From an uncultured Acetatifactor sp. (GTDB taxonomy: Bacteria > Bacillota > Clostridia > Lachnospirales > Lachnospiraceae), in contig CANQNT010000003.1 of the NCBI GenBank assembly GCA_947625255.1, forward strand, positions 62,001 through 126,000: DNA of 64,000 nucleotides, given 5' to 3'. Of this stretch, positions 37,234 to 45,211 are shown one piece after another (within the stretch, counting starts at the first letter, position 1; each line of letters begins with the position of its first letter). The notes beneath the pieces were generated by a model. The model searched no databases, was not told the DNA's origin, and worked only from the letters and a program-made list of their open reading frames with translations. Position numbers and translations under genes: made by a program.

Positions 37234-38730
37234 CTATTCCTCCGCCTGCGCCGCTTTCAGCATGATGGCACACTCCACACGCTTCCTCTGCAGCTCGCAG
37301 CCGATATCATAGGCATCATTGATGTTGCCATGGAAATTGTAGGAATTGGCGGCGCAGCCGCCGCTGCAATAAAACCTGGCAAAACATTTCCTGCATTTTT
37401 CCTTGGCATAAACATTACAGCACTTGAACTCGTCCCGGATATCCTCCCGCAGGATTCCATCCTCCACATTGCCCATCAGGAACTTTTCATTTCCCACGAA
37501 CTGGTGACAGGGATACAAGTCTCCCCAGGGAGTGACCGCAAGATATTCCGTACCGGAACCACATCCGGACAAACGCTTGGCCACGCAAGGCCCGCCCTCC
37601 AGATCGATCATAAAATGGAAGAAATGAAAGCCCCTTCCTTCTTTCCGGCGCTTCAGCATCTCCACGGCCAGCTTGTCGTACTCCGCCTTCAACACCGGCA
37701 GATCCTCTTCCCTAATGGCATAAGGATCCGTGGGTTGGGCTACCACGGGTTCCACGGAAATCTGTTGAAAGCCCAGGTCCGCAAGATGCAGCACGTCCCG
37801 GGAGAAATCCGTATTAAAATGAGTATAAGTTCCCCGGACGTAATAATTCATCTGGCCCCGGCTCTCCGCCACTTTCTGGAACTTGGGTACGATCAGGTCG
37901 TAACTTCCCTGACCGCCGCGGAAAGGACGCATTCTGTCATTGACTTCCTTTCGCCCGTCAATGCTTAACACCACGTTCCCCATTTCCCGATTGATGAAAT
38001 CCAGCATCTCATCGTTCAAAAGCACGCCATTGGTCGTGAGCGTAAATCGGAAACGCTTGTTGTGCGGCTTCTCCAGACTCCTGCCGTAGGCCACCAGATC
38101 CTTGACCACCTGCCAGTTCATCAGCGGCTCCCCGCCGAAAAAGTCCACTTCCAGATTGATCCGGCTGCCGGAATTAGCCACCAGGAAGTCCAGCGCCTTT
38201 TTCCCTACATCAAAGCTCATGAGAGCCCGTCTTCCGTGGTACTCTCCCTCCTCCGCGAAGCAATACCGGCAGGCCAGATTGCAGTCGTGGGCAATATGCA
38301 GACATAAGGCCTTGACCACGGTTCTGCGCTTCTTGAAATCATAAACGTAATTCTCGTAAATGTCCGGCGCGAACAACTGTCCCGCTTTCCAAAGCTCCAG
38401 GATCTCCTCCAACGCCTCGCGAAGCTCCGCCTCCGTTGGCGTTCCGCAGGATTTCTCCGCCGTACGGACCGCGGCGTCAGCACCGATTCTTCCCGCCGCG
38501 TCAGCATCCGGCCTTTCCTCCACGCGGACCGCGGCGTCAGCACCGATTCTCCCATTCGCGATTTCCCTGCACAGCCCGGCGAAAATCTCTTCCTCATCCC
38601 GGACACCGGCCTCGATCATGGCCTCCGCCACGGGCAAAATCCGATAAGTCAGCTCGTCCACTACATGGATAGAACCGCTATTCACATCCATCACAATAAA
38701 ATAACCATTATTTATATATTGATGTATCAC
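37234..38730 (-). CDS. scfB: Radical SAM SCIFF peptide maturase
   Basis: Installs a thioether (sulfur-to-alpha-carbon) crosslink in the SCIFF peptide. 498 residues: N-terminal RiPP-recognition-like domain (about 1-60, PqqD-type), a linker with a 20-residue duplication (about 59-98), the radical SAM core with CNLACRYC preceded by H (Cys150, 154, 157), GGEPLMNW, and a SPASM/Twitch C terminus with auxiliary-cluster cysteines (for example KCRKCFARFYCSGGC). The precursor gene lies 122 bp upstream. The family is known from Clostridium thermocellum CteB. The linker duplication is not a family feature. Confidence 0.95.
   Translation of the reverse strand: MIHQYINNGYFIVMDVNSGSIHVVDELTYRILPVAEAMIEAGVRDEEEIFAGLCREIANGRIGADAAVRVEERPDADAAGRIGADAAVRTAEKSCGTPTEAELREALEEILELWKAGQLFAPDIYENYVYDFKKRRTVVKALCLHIAHDCNLACRYCFAEEGEYHGRRALMSFDVGKKALDFLVANSGSRINLEVDFFGGEPLMNWQVVKDLVAYGRSLEKPHNKRFRFTLTTNGVLLNDEMLDFINREMGNVVLSIDGRKEVNDRMRPFRGGQGSYDLIVPKFQKVAESRGQMNYYVRGTYTHFNTDFSRDVLHLADLGFQQISVEPVVAQPTDPYAIREEDLPVLKAEYDKLAVEMLKRRKEGRGFHFFHFMIDLEGGPCVAKRLSGCGSGTEYLAVTPWGDLYPCHQFVGNEKFLMGNVEDGILREDIRDEFKCCNVYAKEKCRKCFARFYCSGGCAANSYNFHGNINDAYDIGCELQRKRVECAIMLKAAQAEE
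38465..38554. repeat. 60-bp-period repeat inside scfB
   Basis: A 26-bp block at 38465-38490 recurs identically at 38525-38550, a 60-bp period equal to 20 residues (GRIGADAAVR twice). It lies in the linker between the recognition-like domain and the radical SAM core, and keeps the frame. Confidence 0.88.
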
Positions 38731-38761
38731 GGATTGTTCCTTTCCATCTTAAAACCTAAAA

Positions 38762-38814
38762 TATGACTGACATGGAATAAGCAGCGACAAAAATCGCTGC
38801 TTACGCTAGTCATA
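38762..38814 (-). promoter_or_regulatory. Two-tier hairpin between scfA and scfB
   Basis: AAGCAGCGA (38779-38787) and TCGCTGCTT (38794-38802) form a perfect 9-bp stem with a 6-nt loop. TATGACT (38762-38768) and AGTCATA (38808-38814) can form an outer 7-bp stem. No long U tract follows. It could stabilise the short peptide mRNA or limit read-through into the maturase gene. Confidence 0.65.
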
Positions 38815-38852
38815 AATTACCGTGCTCATCGCGTGAAACGGTCAAAAACAAC

Positions 38853-38999
38853 TCACGCCTTTGCCTTCTCACAACTCTGGTTTCCCACGGTGCAGGAAGT
38901 CTTGCACGCGGACTGGCAGGAAGTCTGGCACTCACCGCAGCCGCCCTTCTTCATGGACTCCTTTAAATCTCTGGTGGTCAATGTCTTAATGTGCTTCAT
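38853..38999 (-). CDS. scfA: SCIFF (six-cysteine) ribosomal peptide precursor
   Basis: 48-residue precursor starting MKHIKTLTTRDLKESMKK, followed by a core with exactly six cysteines (positions 21, 24, 28, 32, 36, 43), including CQTSCQSACKTSCTVGN, which matches the SCIFF family found in nearly all Clostridia. AAGGAGG lies 7 nt before the ATG. A TATACT element at 39047-39042 may be its -10 box. The adjacent maturase scfB is expected to join a cysteine to a threonine by a thioether. The biological role of the mature peptide is unknown. Confidence 0.96.
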   Translation of the reverse strand: MKHIKTLTTRDLKESMKKGGCGECQTSCQSACKTSCTVGNQSCEKAKA

Positions 39000-39112
39000 T
39001 CTATTGCCTCCTTATGATGAAAATTCTAAGAAACTTGTTGTAGTATATCATAAAAAGACCGTGAATGAAAGAGGTTTTTGTAATTTTTGAAAAAAAGTTC
39101 TCTCAAGTTCTC

Positions 39113-39508
39113 TCAGCCAATCATCCCTCCCATCATACCGCCTCCGGCACAAAGCAGAAGTGTGGTAAAAAAAGAATCCGTCAGTGCCGAAACAGAACGA
39201 TTCACGATCAGGGAAATCACCGCCAGCACCAGAAAATAAGCGCACCCCTCCGCCAGTCCCCATAGAAATCTGCGGTTTCCCATTTTTCTCCCGGCACAGA
39301 ATCCCGCCAGGACCGTTGCCGCAAGATAAATCACGATAATGGCGATGGAAACAATTTTTTCGGAAAGTCCGAACCGATAAAGCAAAAACGCCAACAACAA
39401 AAGCAAAATCCCCGTTAATATGTAAGACATTAACAAGTATTTTAATAACGGCAAATACTTCGCCGCCCCTTCCACCTCCGTATTTCTCGGACGTAATTTT
39501 CTATCCAT
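39113..39508 (-). CDS. TIGR04086-family membrane protein
   Basis: 131-residue protein with four hydrophobic helices (about 23-43, 50-70, 78-102, 110-131) and a short basic cytoplasmic N terminus. It matches the small clostridial membrane family TIGR04086 that recurs beside SCIFF and secDF genes. It is upstream of scfA on the same strand. No function is known; the association with the peptide system is positional only. Confidence 0.8.
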   Translation of the reverse strand: MDRKLRPRNTEVEGAAKYLPLLKYLLMSYILTGILLLLLAFLLYRFGLSEKIVSIAIIVIYLAATVLAGFCAGRKMGNRRFLWGLAEGCAYFLVLAVISLIVNRSVSALTDSFFTTLLLCAGGGMMGGMIG

Positions 39509-39589
39509 TCCTCATCCTCGTTTCCAATTTTTTTAAATATATTCGTCCCACAAGGAAAACTTGACAACTCCCGGGCAAAAATTAACCTT

Positions 39590-40621
39590 TCATCCCAGTT
39601 TTTCCCCGGAACTTACAATTCCTTTTCCGCGTCCGCTCTCCCCCTGGTCAGGGATGGTCCGGCAAGCCAGACGAATCAGGAATTCCGAACAAGGCAGGAG
39701 AAAAACGGTGGAGGCCAGATTAAAGAGACTATGAATTGCCGCGATTCCTGCCTGGGTGGCTTCTTTTCCCAGGAAAGCAAAGTCAACAATCCCATCCAGC
39801 GCATAGAAGCATCCCAGAAACAGAAACGCTCCCGCCAGATTGAAATACAGATGTACCAAGGCGGCCCTTTTGGCGTTGGCAGAAGTGCCGACGGCGGAAA
39901 GCAGCGCCGTAACGCAGGTGCCGATATTTTGCCCCAAAATGATGGGAATGGCGGCGTGATAACCCACGACTCCTGTAGCGCACAAAGCCTGCAGAAGTCC
40001 CACGGAAGCAGAGGACGACTGAATCACGGCGGTCAATGCCAGCCCTCCCAACATTCCCAAAACAGGATTTCCCCCAAATCTTATAAAAAGGGTCCGAAAC
40101 GCCTCCACCTGCCGCAAAGGCTCCACGGCCGTGCTCATGGTATCCATACCGAACATCATGACGGAAAAACCCAGCATGATTTCAGCGCTCCTCTTTCTCC
40201 GCTCATTTTTAGACAGGAATACGATTCCAACGCCGATGACCGCAAGAATCGGGGCAAGCGACATGGGCATAAACAGCCGTACCAGAAAATGATCGCTTTC
40301 AATGGACCCCAGGCTAAGAAGCCAGGCGGTAGCCGTCGTTCCGATATTCGCCCCCATGATAACTCCCACGGCCTGCCGCAGTGTCATCAGCCCGGAATTT
40401 ACCAGACCTACCACCGTCACTGTGACCGCGGAGGAGGACTGGATCACCGCCGTAACCACCGTTCCCGTAAGCACCGCTTTCAGGGGGCTGTCCGTCAGCC
40501 GTCCCAGAATTCGTTCCAGTCTGCTTCCGGCAGCTTGTGTCAGGCCCTCCCCCATCAGATTCATCCCATACAGAAAAAGCGCCACTCCTCCCATCAAAGT
40601 CAATCCGTCAAAAAAATCCAT
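39590..40621 (-). CDS. Na/Pi cotransporter family protein without PhoU domain
   Basis: Membrane symporter of the NptA/PNaS family, expected to move phosphate with sodium. 343 residues with the two inverted repeats each bearing the QSSSA motif (VIQSSSAVTVT about 60-70 and VIQSSSASVGL about 200-210) and GANIGTT/GQNIGTC. Family members often carry a cytoplasmic PhoU-like domain of about 200 residues after the membrane part; this one ends in a short polar tail. Expression is divergent from the NYN gene. Confidence 0.9.
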   Translation of the reverse strand: MDFFDGLTLMGGVALFLYGMNLMGEGLTQAAGSRLERILGRLTDSPLKAVLTGTVVTAVIQSSSAVTVTVVGLVNSGLMTLRQAVGVIMGANIGTTATAWLLSLGSIESDHFLVRLFMPMSLAPILAVIGVGIVFLSKNERRKRSAEIMLGFSVMMFGMDTMSTAVEPLRQVEAFRTLFIRFGGNPVLGMLGGLALTAVIQSSSASVGLLQALCATGVVGYHAAIPIILGQNIGTCVTALLSAVGTSANAKRAALVHLYFNLAGAFLFLGCFYALDGIVDFAFLGKEATQAGIAAIHSLFNLASTVFLLPCSEFLIRLACRTIPDQGESGRGKGIVSSGEKLG

Positions 40622-40716
40622 GCAGCCCTCTCCGTTTCATTTTTCTCCATTTTTTCTATAAATATATATCCTGTTTCCCCGGAAACTAAAACCATTTGCA
40701 AAATATTATTCAGGTC

Positions 40717-40746
40717 TTGTTATTTTCCGGGCAAGTGTAGTATAAT
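40717..40746 (+). promoter_or_regulatory. Promoter of the NYN-domain gene
   Basis: TTGTTA (40717-40722) and TATAAT (40741-40746) are 18 bp apart. The expected leader is only about 25 nt before the ATG at 40778. Confidence 0.7.
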
Positions 40747-40777
40747 AAAGATGCCAGCCATGTTTTACGAGGTAAAA

Positions 40778-42316
40778 ATGGCTAAAATATACTTAATTGA
40801 TAGTGAAAACGTGGGAGATAGCTGGATTCAGCTATTGCCCTCCGTGCTCGGCGAGGACAAATTGTTTGTTTTTTACACGGACAAGAGCCCCTATATCAGC
40901 TATGAAAGCCTGCTCCAGGTTATCGCTTACGGCAGCATTCCTTCTTTCATCAAATGTCATGAGGGCAGGAACGCTCTGGATTTTCAGCTGGTAACGGAAT
41001 TGGGTTATAAGATTGCGCAGATGCCCGAAGGGGAATTTGTGATCGTCTCCGATGATAACGGCTTTGACGCCGTCATCCGCTACTGGTCCGACAGACAGTT
41101 CAAGATTCGCCGAATTGGAAGGAAGTTTTGCCGTTCCATTCCCACGCAGCGGAAGTGGGGATGGAACAACGAAAGGGTTCGGGACATGGCTCCCGCCTCA
41201 GAACAGTCAGCAGACACTGTTTCGACGGATACGATGCAGGAAGAACCCCTGCCCGTAGTCTACGAAGCATATCGCAGCCCGCAGGAAAGCCCCCTGCAGG
41301 AAAAGGCTGAAAATGAATGGGTTGAGGACACCTCGGAATACGACGCCGAGGGGACCGCGGATACCATGGAAGATGGCGATGTAAGCGCGAACGCGTATGG
41401 CTCTGCCGCAGACGGCGCGGACGCAGACACGGTCAATGGGAACCCCCCTGAGACCGAGCACTTGATGTCTGATGTTGATATCGCGCCTCCCATGATCCCC
41501 CAGGATTCCGGAAACGCCAGTATCGCACCGACGCCAAATGAACCTGCAATGGCAGCCACGCTCCCCCCGGCGCTCTCTTCCTCAGCGGAAGACGCAGCCG
41601 TGTCGAACGACATCCCTGCCGCGACACAAGCAGTCGTCGGAGAGCTTCATGCAGCGGAAGTTCCGTCAACGGACACTACCACCGGACAAGCTCCTGCCGC
41701 GATCCCAAAAACAACGTCCCGGAAAAACACTCAAACCAGAAAAAATACCCGATCCGGGAAAACAACCGAGGATAAGAAAGCCGCCGCTCCCGCGGCAGCC
41801 GAACCCCAAAAGGAATCTGTCACGGAAGCCCCCGTGGAAACCGTGGAAACAAAAACATCAGCACCCACGTCCCTGCGGGAACTCATTGATAAAATCGTAC
41901 TGGACTGCAAGAGCCCGCAGCCTGAAAAGGATGCCAAATGTGTTTATGAGTTGTTTTACTCCCTCTCCATGGCTACTTTGACAGAAGTAAACACCGCACT
42001 GAAAATATTAATCGGAAACGAAGCCGGCAACAGTATTTACCGGGAGCTCAAGGAACATCAGGAATTCAGACAAGCATTGGATGACTTATACCTGCCTGCG
42101 CAAAAAGACAGATTTCTTCATTACGTGGGACTCGTTCTGGAGAGAAGCGACCTGCAGGACATGACGACAGAGGAAATGGGCAAGTTTCTATTGCGCATTC
42201 CGCGAAAGAACCTTAACTCCATCCGCTCCTCCATGCAAAAAGAATTCGGCCATGACCAGGGTTCCAAGGTTTATACCGTGTACAAGCCGCACATCAAGGT
42301 TTTGAACAAAATTTAA
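40778..42316 (+). CDS. NYN/PIN-like domain protein with long disordered linker
   Basis: Possible RNA-processing protein. 512 residues from the ATG at 40778, which follows GAGGTAAAA. N terminus (about 1-125) begins MAKIYLIDSENVGDSW with the NYN-type acidic motif, a central NALDFQLVTELGY and VIVSDDNGFDAVIRYW, consistent with a PIN-fold nuclease metal site (acidic residues near 8, 71, 94). About residues 130-365 are Ala/Thr/Pro/Glu-rich with no predicted fold. About 366-512 form a helical C-terminal domain that I do not recognise. The frame is open for a kilobase upstream, but that part is antisense to the transporter gene. The nuclease role is inferred from the fold. Confidence 0.85.
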   Translation: MAKIYLIDSENVGDSWIQLLPSVLGEDKLFVFYTDKSPYISYESLLQVIAYGSIPSFIKCHEGRNALDFQLVTELGYKIAQMPEGEFVIVSDDNGFDAVIRYWSDRQFKIRRIGRKFCRSIPTQRKWGWNNERVRDMAPASEQSADTVSTDTMQEEPLPVVYEAYRSPQESPLQEKAENEWVEDTSEYDAEGTADTMEDGDVSANAYGSAADGADADTVNGNPPETEHLMSDVDIAPPMIPQDSGNASIAPTPNEPAMAATLPPALSSSAEDAAVSNDIPAATQAVVGELHAAEVPSTDTTTGQAPAAIPKTTSRKNTQTRKNTRSGKTTEDKKAAAPAAAEPQKESVTEAPVETVETKTSAPTSLRELIDKIVLDCKSPQPEKDAKCVYELFYSLSMATLTEVNTALKILIGNEAGNSIYRELKEHQEFRQALDDLYLPAQKDRFLHYVGLVLERSDLQDMTTEEMGKFLLRIPRKNLNSIRSSMQKEFGHDQGSKVYTVYKPHIKVLNKI

Positions 42317-42340
42317 TGGTAGAAAGAATATGGCTGGCAG

Positions 42341-42374
42341 GCCGATGGCGATTGGAATAGCGCCATCGGCTTTT
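42341..42374 (+). terminator. Terminator of the NYN-domain gene
   Basis: GCCGATGGCG and CGCCATCGGC form a perfect 10-bp stem with a 10-nt loop followed by TTTT, 25 bp after the stop codon. Confidence 0.9.
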
Positions 42375-42430
42375 CCATTCCTTTTTGTAACCGGATTTCA
42401 GGCCGAAAAGGCCAAAAAGACAAAAGGAGG

Positions 42431-42454
42431 GCCAGCAGACAAACGTCTGCTGGC
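42431..42454. other. Isolated perfect hairpin
   Basis: GCCAGCAGAC and GTCTGCTGGC, 10-bp stem with a 4-nt loop, no U tract on either side. It lies in the gene-free interval 42375-42626, which otherwise shows nothing recognisable. Confidence 0.6.
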
Positions 42455-42626
42455 ATGTTATGAAAAGAAAAATGTTTTAGAATCTGACATTGCTTTTATG
42501 GTTTTATTCTACAAAATAATTATGGCTAATGTTTGAAGAGATTTTTAACAATTTGTTTAATATTTAAGAAGAAAAAACAACCTCTGTATCTGTATTTCAC
42601 CGGCCGTCCAGGTCAAACCTCAGAAG

Positions 42627-42660
42627 CAGCAGAAAACGCGCTGTGCGTGTTTTCTGCTGT
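42627..42660 (-). terminator. Hairpin at the end of the amidase gene
   Basis: A long stem built from AGCAGAAAAC and GTTTTCTGCT with an inner CGC/GCG step overlaps the amidase stop codon. The following minus-strand sequence is only mildly T-rich, so termination strength is uncertain. Confidence 0.55.
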
Positions 42661-43205
42661 CACGAATAATAAGAGGGATTTTGAACCGTCTGGAGAATTC
42701 CGTCCGCGATTGCCTGGGCTGTTTCGTTAAACCGCGCGTCCAATAAGGCATTATCCGCATCCGTATTGATAAATCCCACTTCCACCAGAACCGCCGGCAT
42801 CTGTGTCCGCCGAAGCACCACCAGATTCTGCTGTTCATTAACCCCCTGATTGATGAAGCCGACTTGCTCCAGCCGGTCATTGATATTGTTGGCAAGACGA
42901 GCAGCCTCGCCATATCTGTTGTAAACCAAGGTCTCCACCCCGCTGTATTGGTTCGGGTAAGGGCTGGAATTCCGATGGATGGAAACAAAGTAATCCGCCC
43001 CCGCTTGATTGCCCTCCTGGGCTTTCTGATAAGGAGATTCATAGGTGTCATCATCTCGGGTATAAAAAACATCTACGCCATTTGCTTCCAAAATCTGTCC
43101 CACGGCCAGGGTCAGCGCCAGGACATCATCTTTTTCCCGCCTGCCCTGATAAACAGCGCCGGGATTGCTCCCCCCATGGCCTGCATCAAGCACTACAAGA
43201 GCCAT
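42660..43205 (-). CDS. N-acetylmuramoyl-L-alanine amidase (Amidase_3)
   Basis: Zinc amidase that cleaves the MurNAc-L-Ala bond. 181 residues, a catalytic domain only. Zinc and catalytic motifs are visible: DAGHGGSNPGA (His), EKDDVLAL (Glu), SIHRNSSP (His) and LVEVGFINTDAD (catalytic Glu). No signal peptide or wall-binding domain is present, which fits a CwlC/CwlD-like mother-cell or lysis amidase, though this is inference. It lies alone between the NYN gene and the ABC exporter. Confidence 0.93.
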   Translation of the reverse strand: MALVVLDAGHGGSNPGAVYQGRREKDDVLALTLAVGQILEANGVDVFYTRDDDTYESPYQKAQEGNQAGADYFVSIHRNSSPYPNQYSGVETLVYNRYGEAARLANNINDRLEQVGFINQGVNEQQNLVVLRRTQMPAVLVEVGFINTDADNALLDARFNETAQAIADGILQTVQNPSYYS

Positions 43206-43305
43206 ACCGCACCTCGTTTCGCACTATTACTGTATCATATGCGATTGGTCCGAAAAGGTGCGCGGGGGAAGACATTTCTTGCTTTGTAATTTATTCTGTC
43301 CCCGC

Positions 43306-45210
43306 TTACTGGGCTACCGAGCCGCCCGTATAGAGCTGGTAATACTTTCCTTTCTGCTCGATCAGCTCGTCATGGGTGCCGCGCTCAATGATGCGGCCCT
43401 GCTCCAGTACCATAATGCAGTCGCTGTTGCGGACGGTGGACAATCTGTGGGCGATGACGAACGTGGTCCTGCCCTTCATCAGCTTATCCATGCCATCCTG
43501 CACGATTTTCTCCGTACGGGTATCGATAGAGGAAGTCGCCTCGTCCAAAATCAATACCGGCGGATCCGCGATGGCCGCCCGGGCAATGGCGAGAAGCTGT
43601 CTCTGGCCCTGGCTGAGGTTGCTGCCGTCTCCGGTCAGCACCGTATGATACCCCTGGGGCAGACGGCTGATAAAACCATGAGCGTTGGCCAGCTTGGCCG
43701 CGGCATAAACCTCTCCCTCTGTCGCGTCCAGCTTGCCGTAACGGATGTTTTCCATAACGGTTCCGGTAAAGAGGTGGGTGTCCTGCAGCACTATGCCCAG
43801 GGATCGTCTCAAGTCAGCCTTTTTGATCTTATTGATATTGATTCCGTCATACCGGATCTTACCGTCCTGAATATCATAGAACCGGTTGATCAGGTTGGTG
43901 ATGGTAGTCTTGCCGGCACCTGTGGACCCTACAAAGGCGATCTTCTGTCCGGGCGTGGCGTACAGCTTGATATTATGCAGCACGATCTTGTCCGGCACAT
44001 AGCCAAAATCCACATCATCGAACACCACATCGCCGGTCAGTTCCTGATAAGTAACCGTTCCATCCGCCTGATGAGGATGCTTCCAGGCCCAGATTCCTGT
44101 ACGGCGCTCGGATTCCACGATCTTGCCGTCCACTTTCTGCGCGTGTACCAGGGTCACATAGCCCTCGTCCGTTTCCGGCTTCTCATCCAGAAGCCGGAAG
44201 ATTCTGTCGGCTCCGGCCAACGCCATGATAATACTGTTAAACTGAGTGCTTACCTGGTTAATCGGCATATTAAAGCTCTTATTAAAGGTCAGGAAGCTTG
44301 CCAGATCGCCCAGCGTCAGTCCCGTCCAGCCATTGATGGCCAGAAAGCCGCCAAACATGGCGCAGAGCACATAACTCAGGTTGCCCAGGTTGTTATTGAT
44401 GGGGCCCAGCACGTTAGCGTAACGGTTTGCCAGATTGGCGTTGTTATACAGTTCATCATTTCTGCGCCGGAACTCTTCCATGGCCGCTTCCTCATGGCAG
44501 AACACCTTGACTACTTTCTGGCCGTCCATGATCTCCTCGATATAACCGTTCAGATTCCCCAGTGCGCGCTGCTGTCCCACGAAATTGCTTCCGGACAGGC
44601 CCGCGACCTTGGTGCTGACAAAGAGCATGACCACTACCATGACCAGGGTCAGGATGGTCAGCGGAACGCTCAAAATCACCATGCTGATAAACACGCTGAC
44701 AATGGTGATGGCGCTGTTGATGAGCTGGGGAATGGACTGGCTCACCATCTGGCGCAAAGTGTCGATATCGTTGGTATACAGAGACATGATGTCTCCATGG
44801 GAATGGGTATCAAAATAACTGATCGGCAGCGACTCCATGTGAATGAACATGGCGTTACGGATGTTGCGCTGCATTCCCTGTGTGATCAATACCATGATCC
44901 TCGCCTGGGCATATGCCGCCACAATTCCCGCCGCGTAGAAGAAAGCCACTCTGGTAATGGCTCCTATCAAGCCGGAAAAATCGGGGTTTTCCTTTCCGAT
45001 CAACGGTGTAATGTAATCATCGATCAAAGTCCTGGTAAACATGGTTCCCTGCACGCTGGAGAGTACCGTGACCACGATACAGATCAGCACGATGATGGCC
45101 AAATACCAATAATCCTTTAGTATGAATTTCATCAAACGCTTAAACAGGCCTACCGGATCTTCCAGCTTCGGCCTGGGGCCTCTCATTCCTCTTTGTCCTG
45201 GTCCTGGCAT
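43306..45210 (-). CDS. Heterodimeric ABC exporter subunit B
   Basis: Half-transporter of the multidrug/lipid type (membrane domain fused to ATPase). 634 residues: Gly/Pro-rich start, six membrane helices (about 35-320), then the nucleotide-binding domain with Walker A GSTGAGKTT, Q-loop VLQDTHLF, signature LSQGQRQ, Walker B VLILDEATSSID and H-loop AHRLS. GGAGG lies 8 nt before the ATG at 45210; the longer open frame overlaps the upstream partner. Together with the preceding gene it should form a heterodimer. Substrate unknown. Confidence 0.95.
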   Translation of the reverse strand: MPGPGQRGMRGPRPKLEDPVGLFKRLMKFILKDYWYLAIIVLICIVVTVLSSVQGTMFTRTLIDDYITPLIGKENPDFSGLIGAITRVAFFYAAGIVAAYAQARIMVLITQGMQRNIRNAMFIHMESLPISYFDTHSHGDIMSLYTNDIDTLRQMVSQSIPQLINSAITIVSVFISMVILSVPLTILTLVMVVVMLFVSTKVAGLSGSNFVGQQRALGNLNGYIEEIMDGQKVVKVFCHEEAAMEEFRRRNDELYNNANLANRYANVLGPINNNLGNLSYVLCAMFGGFLAINGWTGLTLGDLASFLTFNKSFNMPINQVSTQFNSIIMALAGADRIFRLLDEKPETDEGYVTLVHAQKVDGKIVESERRTGIWAWKHPHQADGTVTYQELTGDVVFDDVDFGYVPDKIVLHNIKLYATPGQKIAFVGSTGAGKTTITNLINRFYDIQDGKIRYDGININKIKKADLRRSLGIVLQDTHLFTGTVMENIRYGKLDATEGEVYAAAKLANAHGFISRLPQGYHTVLTGDGSNLSQGQRQLLAIARAAIADPPVLILDEATSSIDTRTEKIVQDGMDKLMKGRTTFVIAHRLSTVRNSDCIMVLEQGRIIERGTHDELIEQKGKYYQLYTGGSVAQ

Positions 45211-45211
45211 C

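Noticed and set aside
39731-40777. Plus-strand open frame continuing upstream of the NYN gene for about 350 codons
   Set aside because: It is antisense to the Na/Pi transporter, has no start site with a ribosome binding site, and has the composition of a shadow frame. The promoter and RBS place the start at 40778.
42330-42536. Plus-strand open frame of 68 codons
   Set aside because: It overlaps the terminator hairpin of the NYN gene and has no RBS.
43165-45120. Long plus-strand open frame of 651 codons
   Set aside because: It is fully antisense to an ABC exporter gene with complete motifs; no RBS or recognisable domains.
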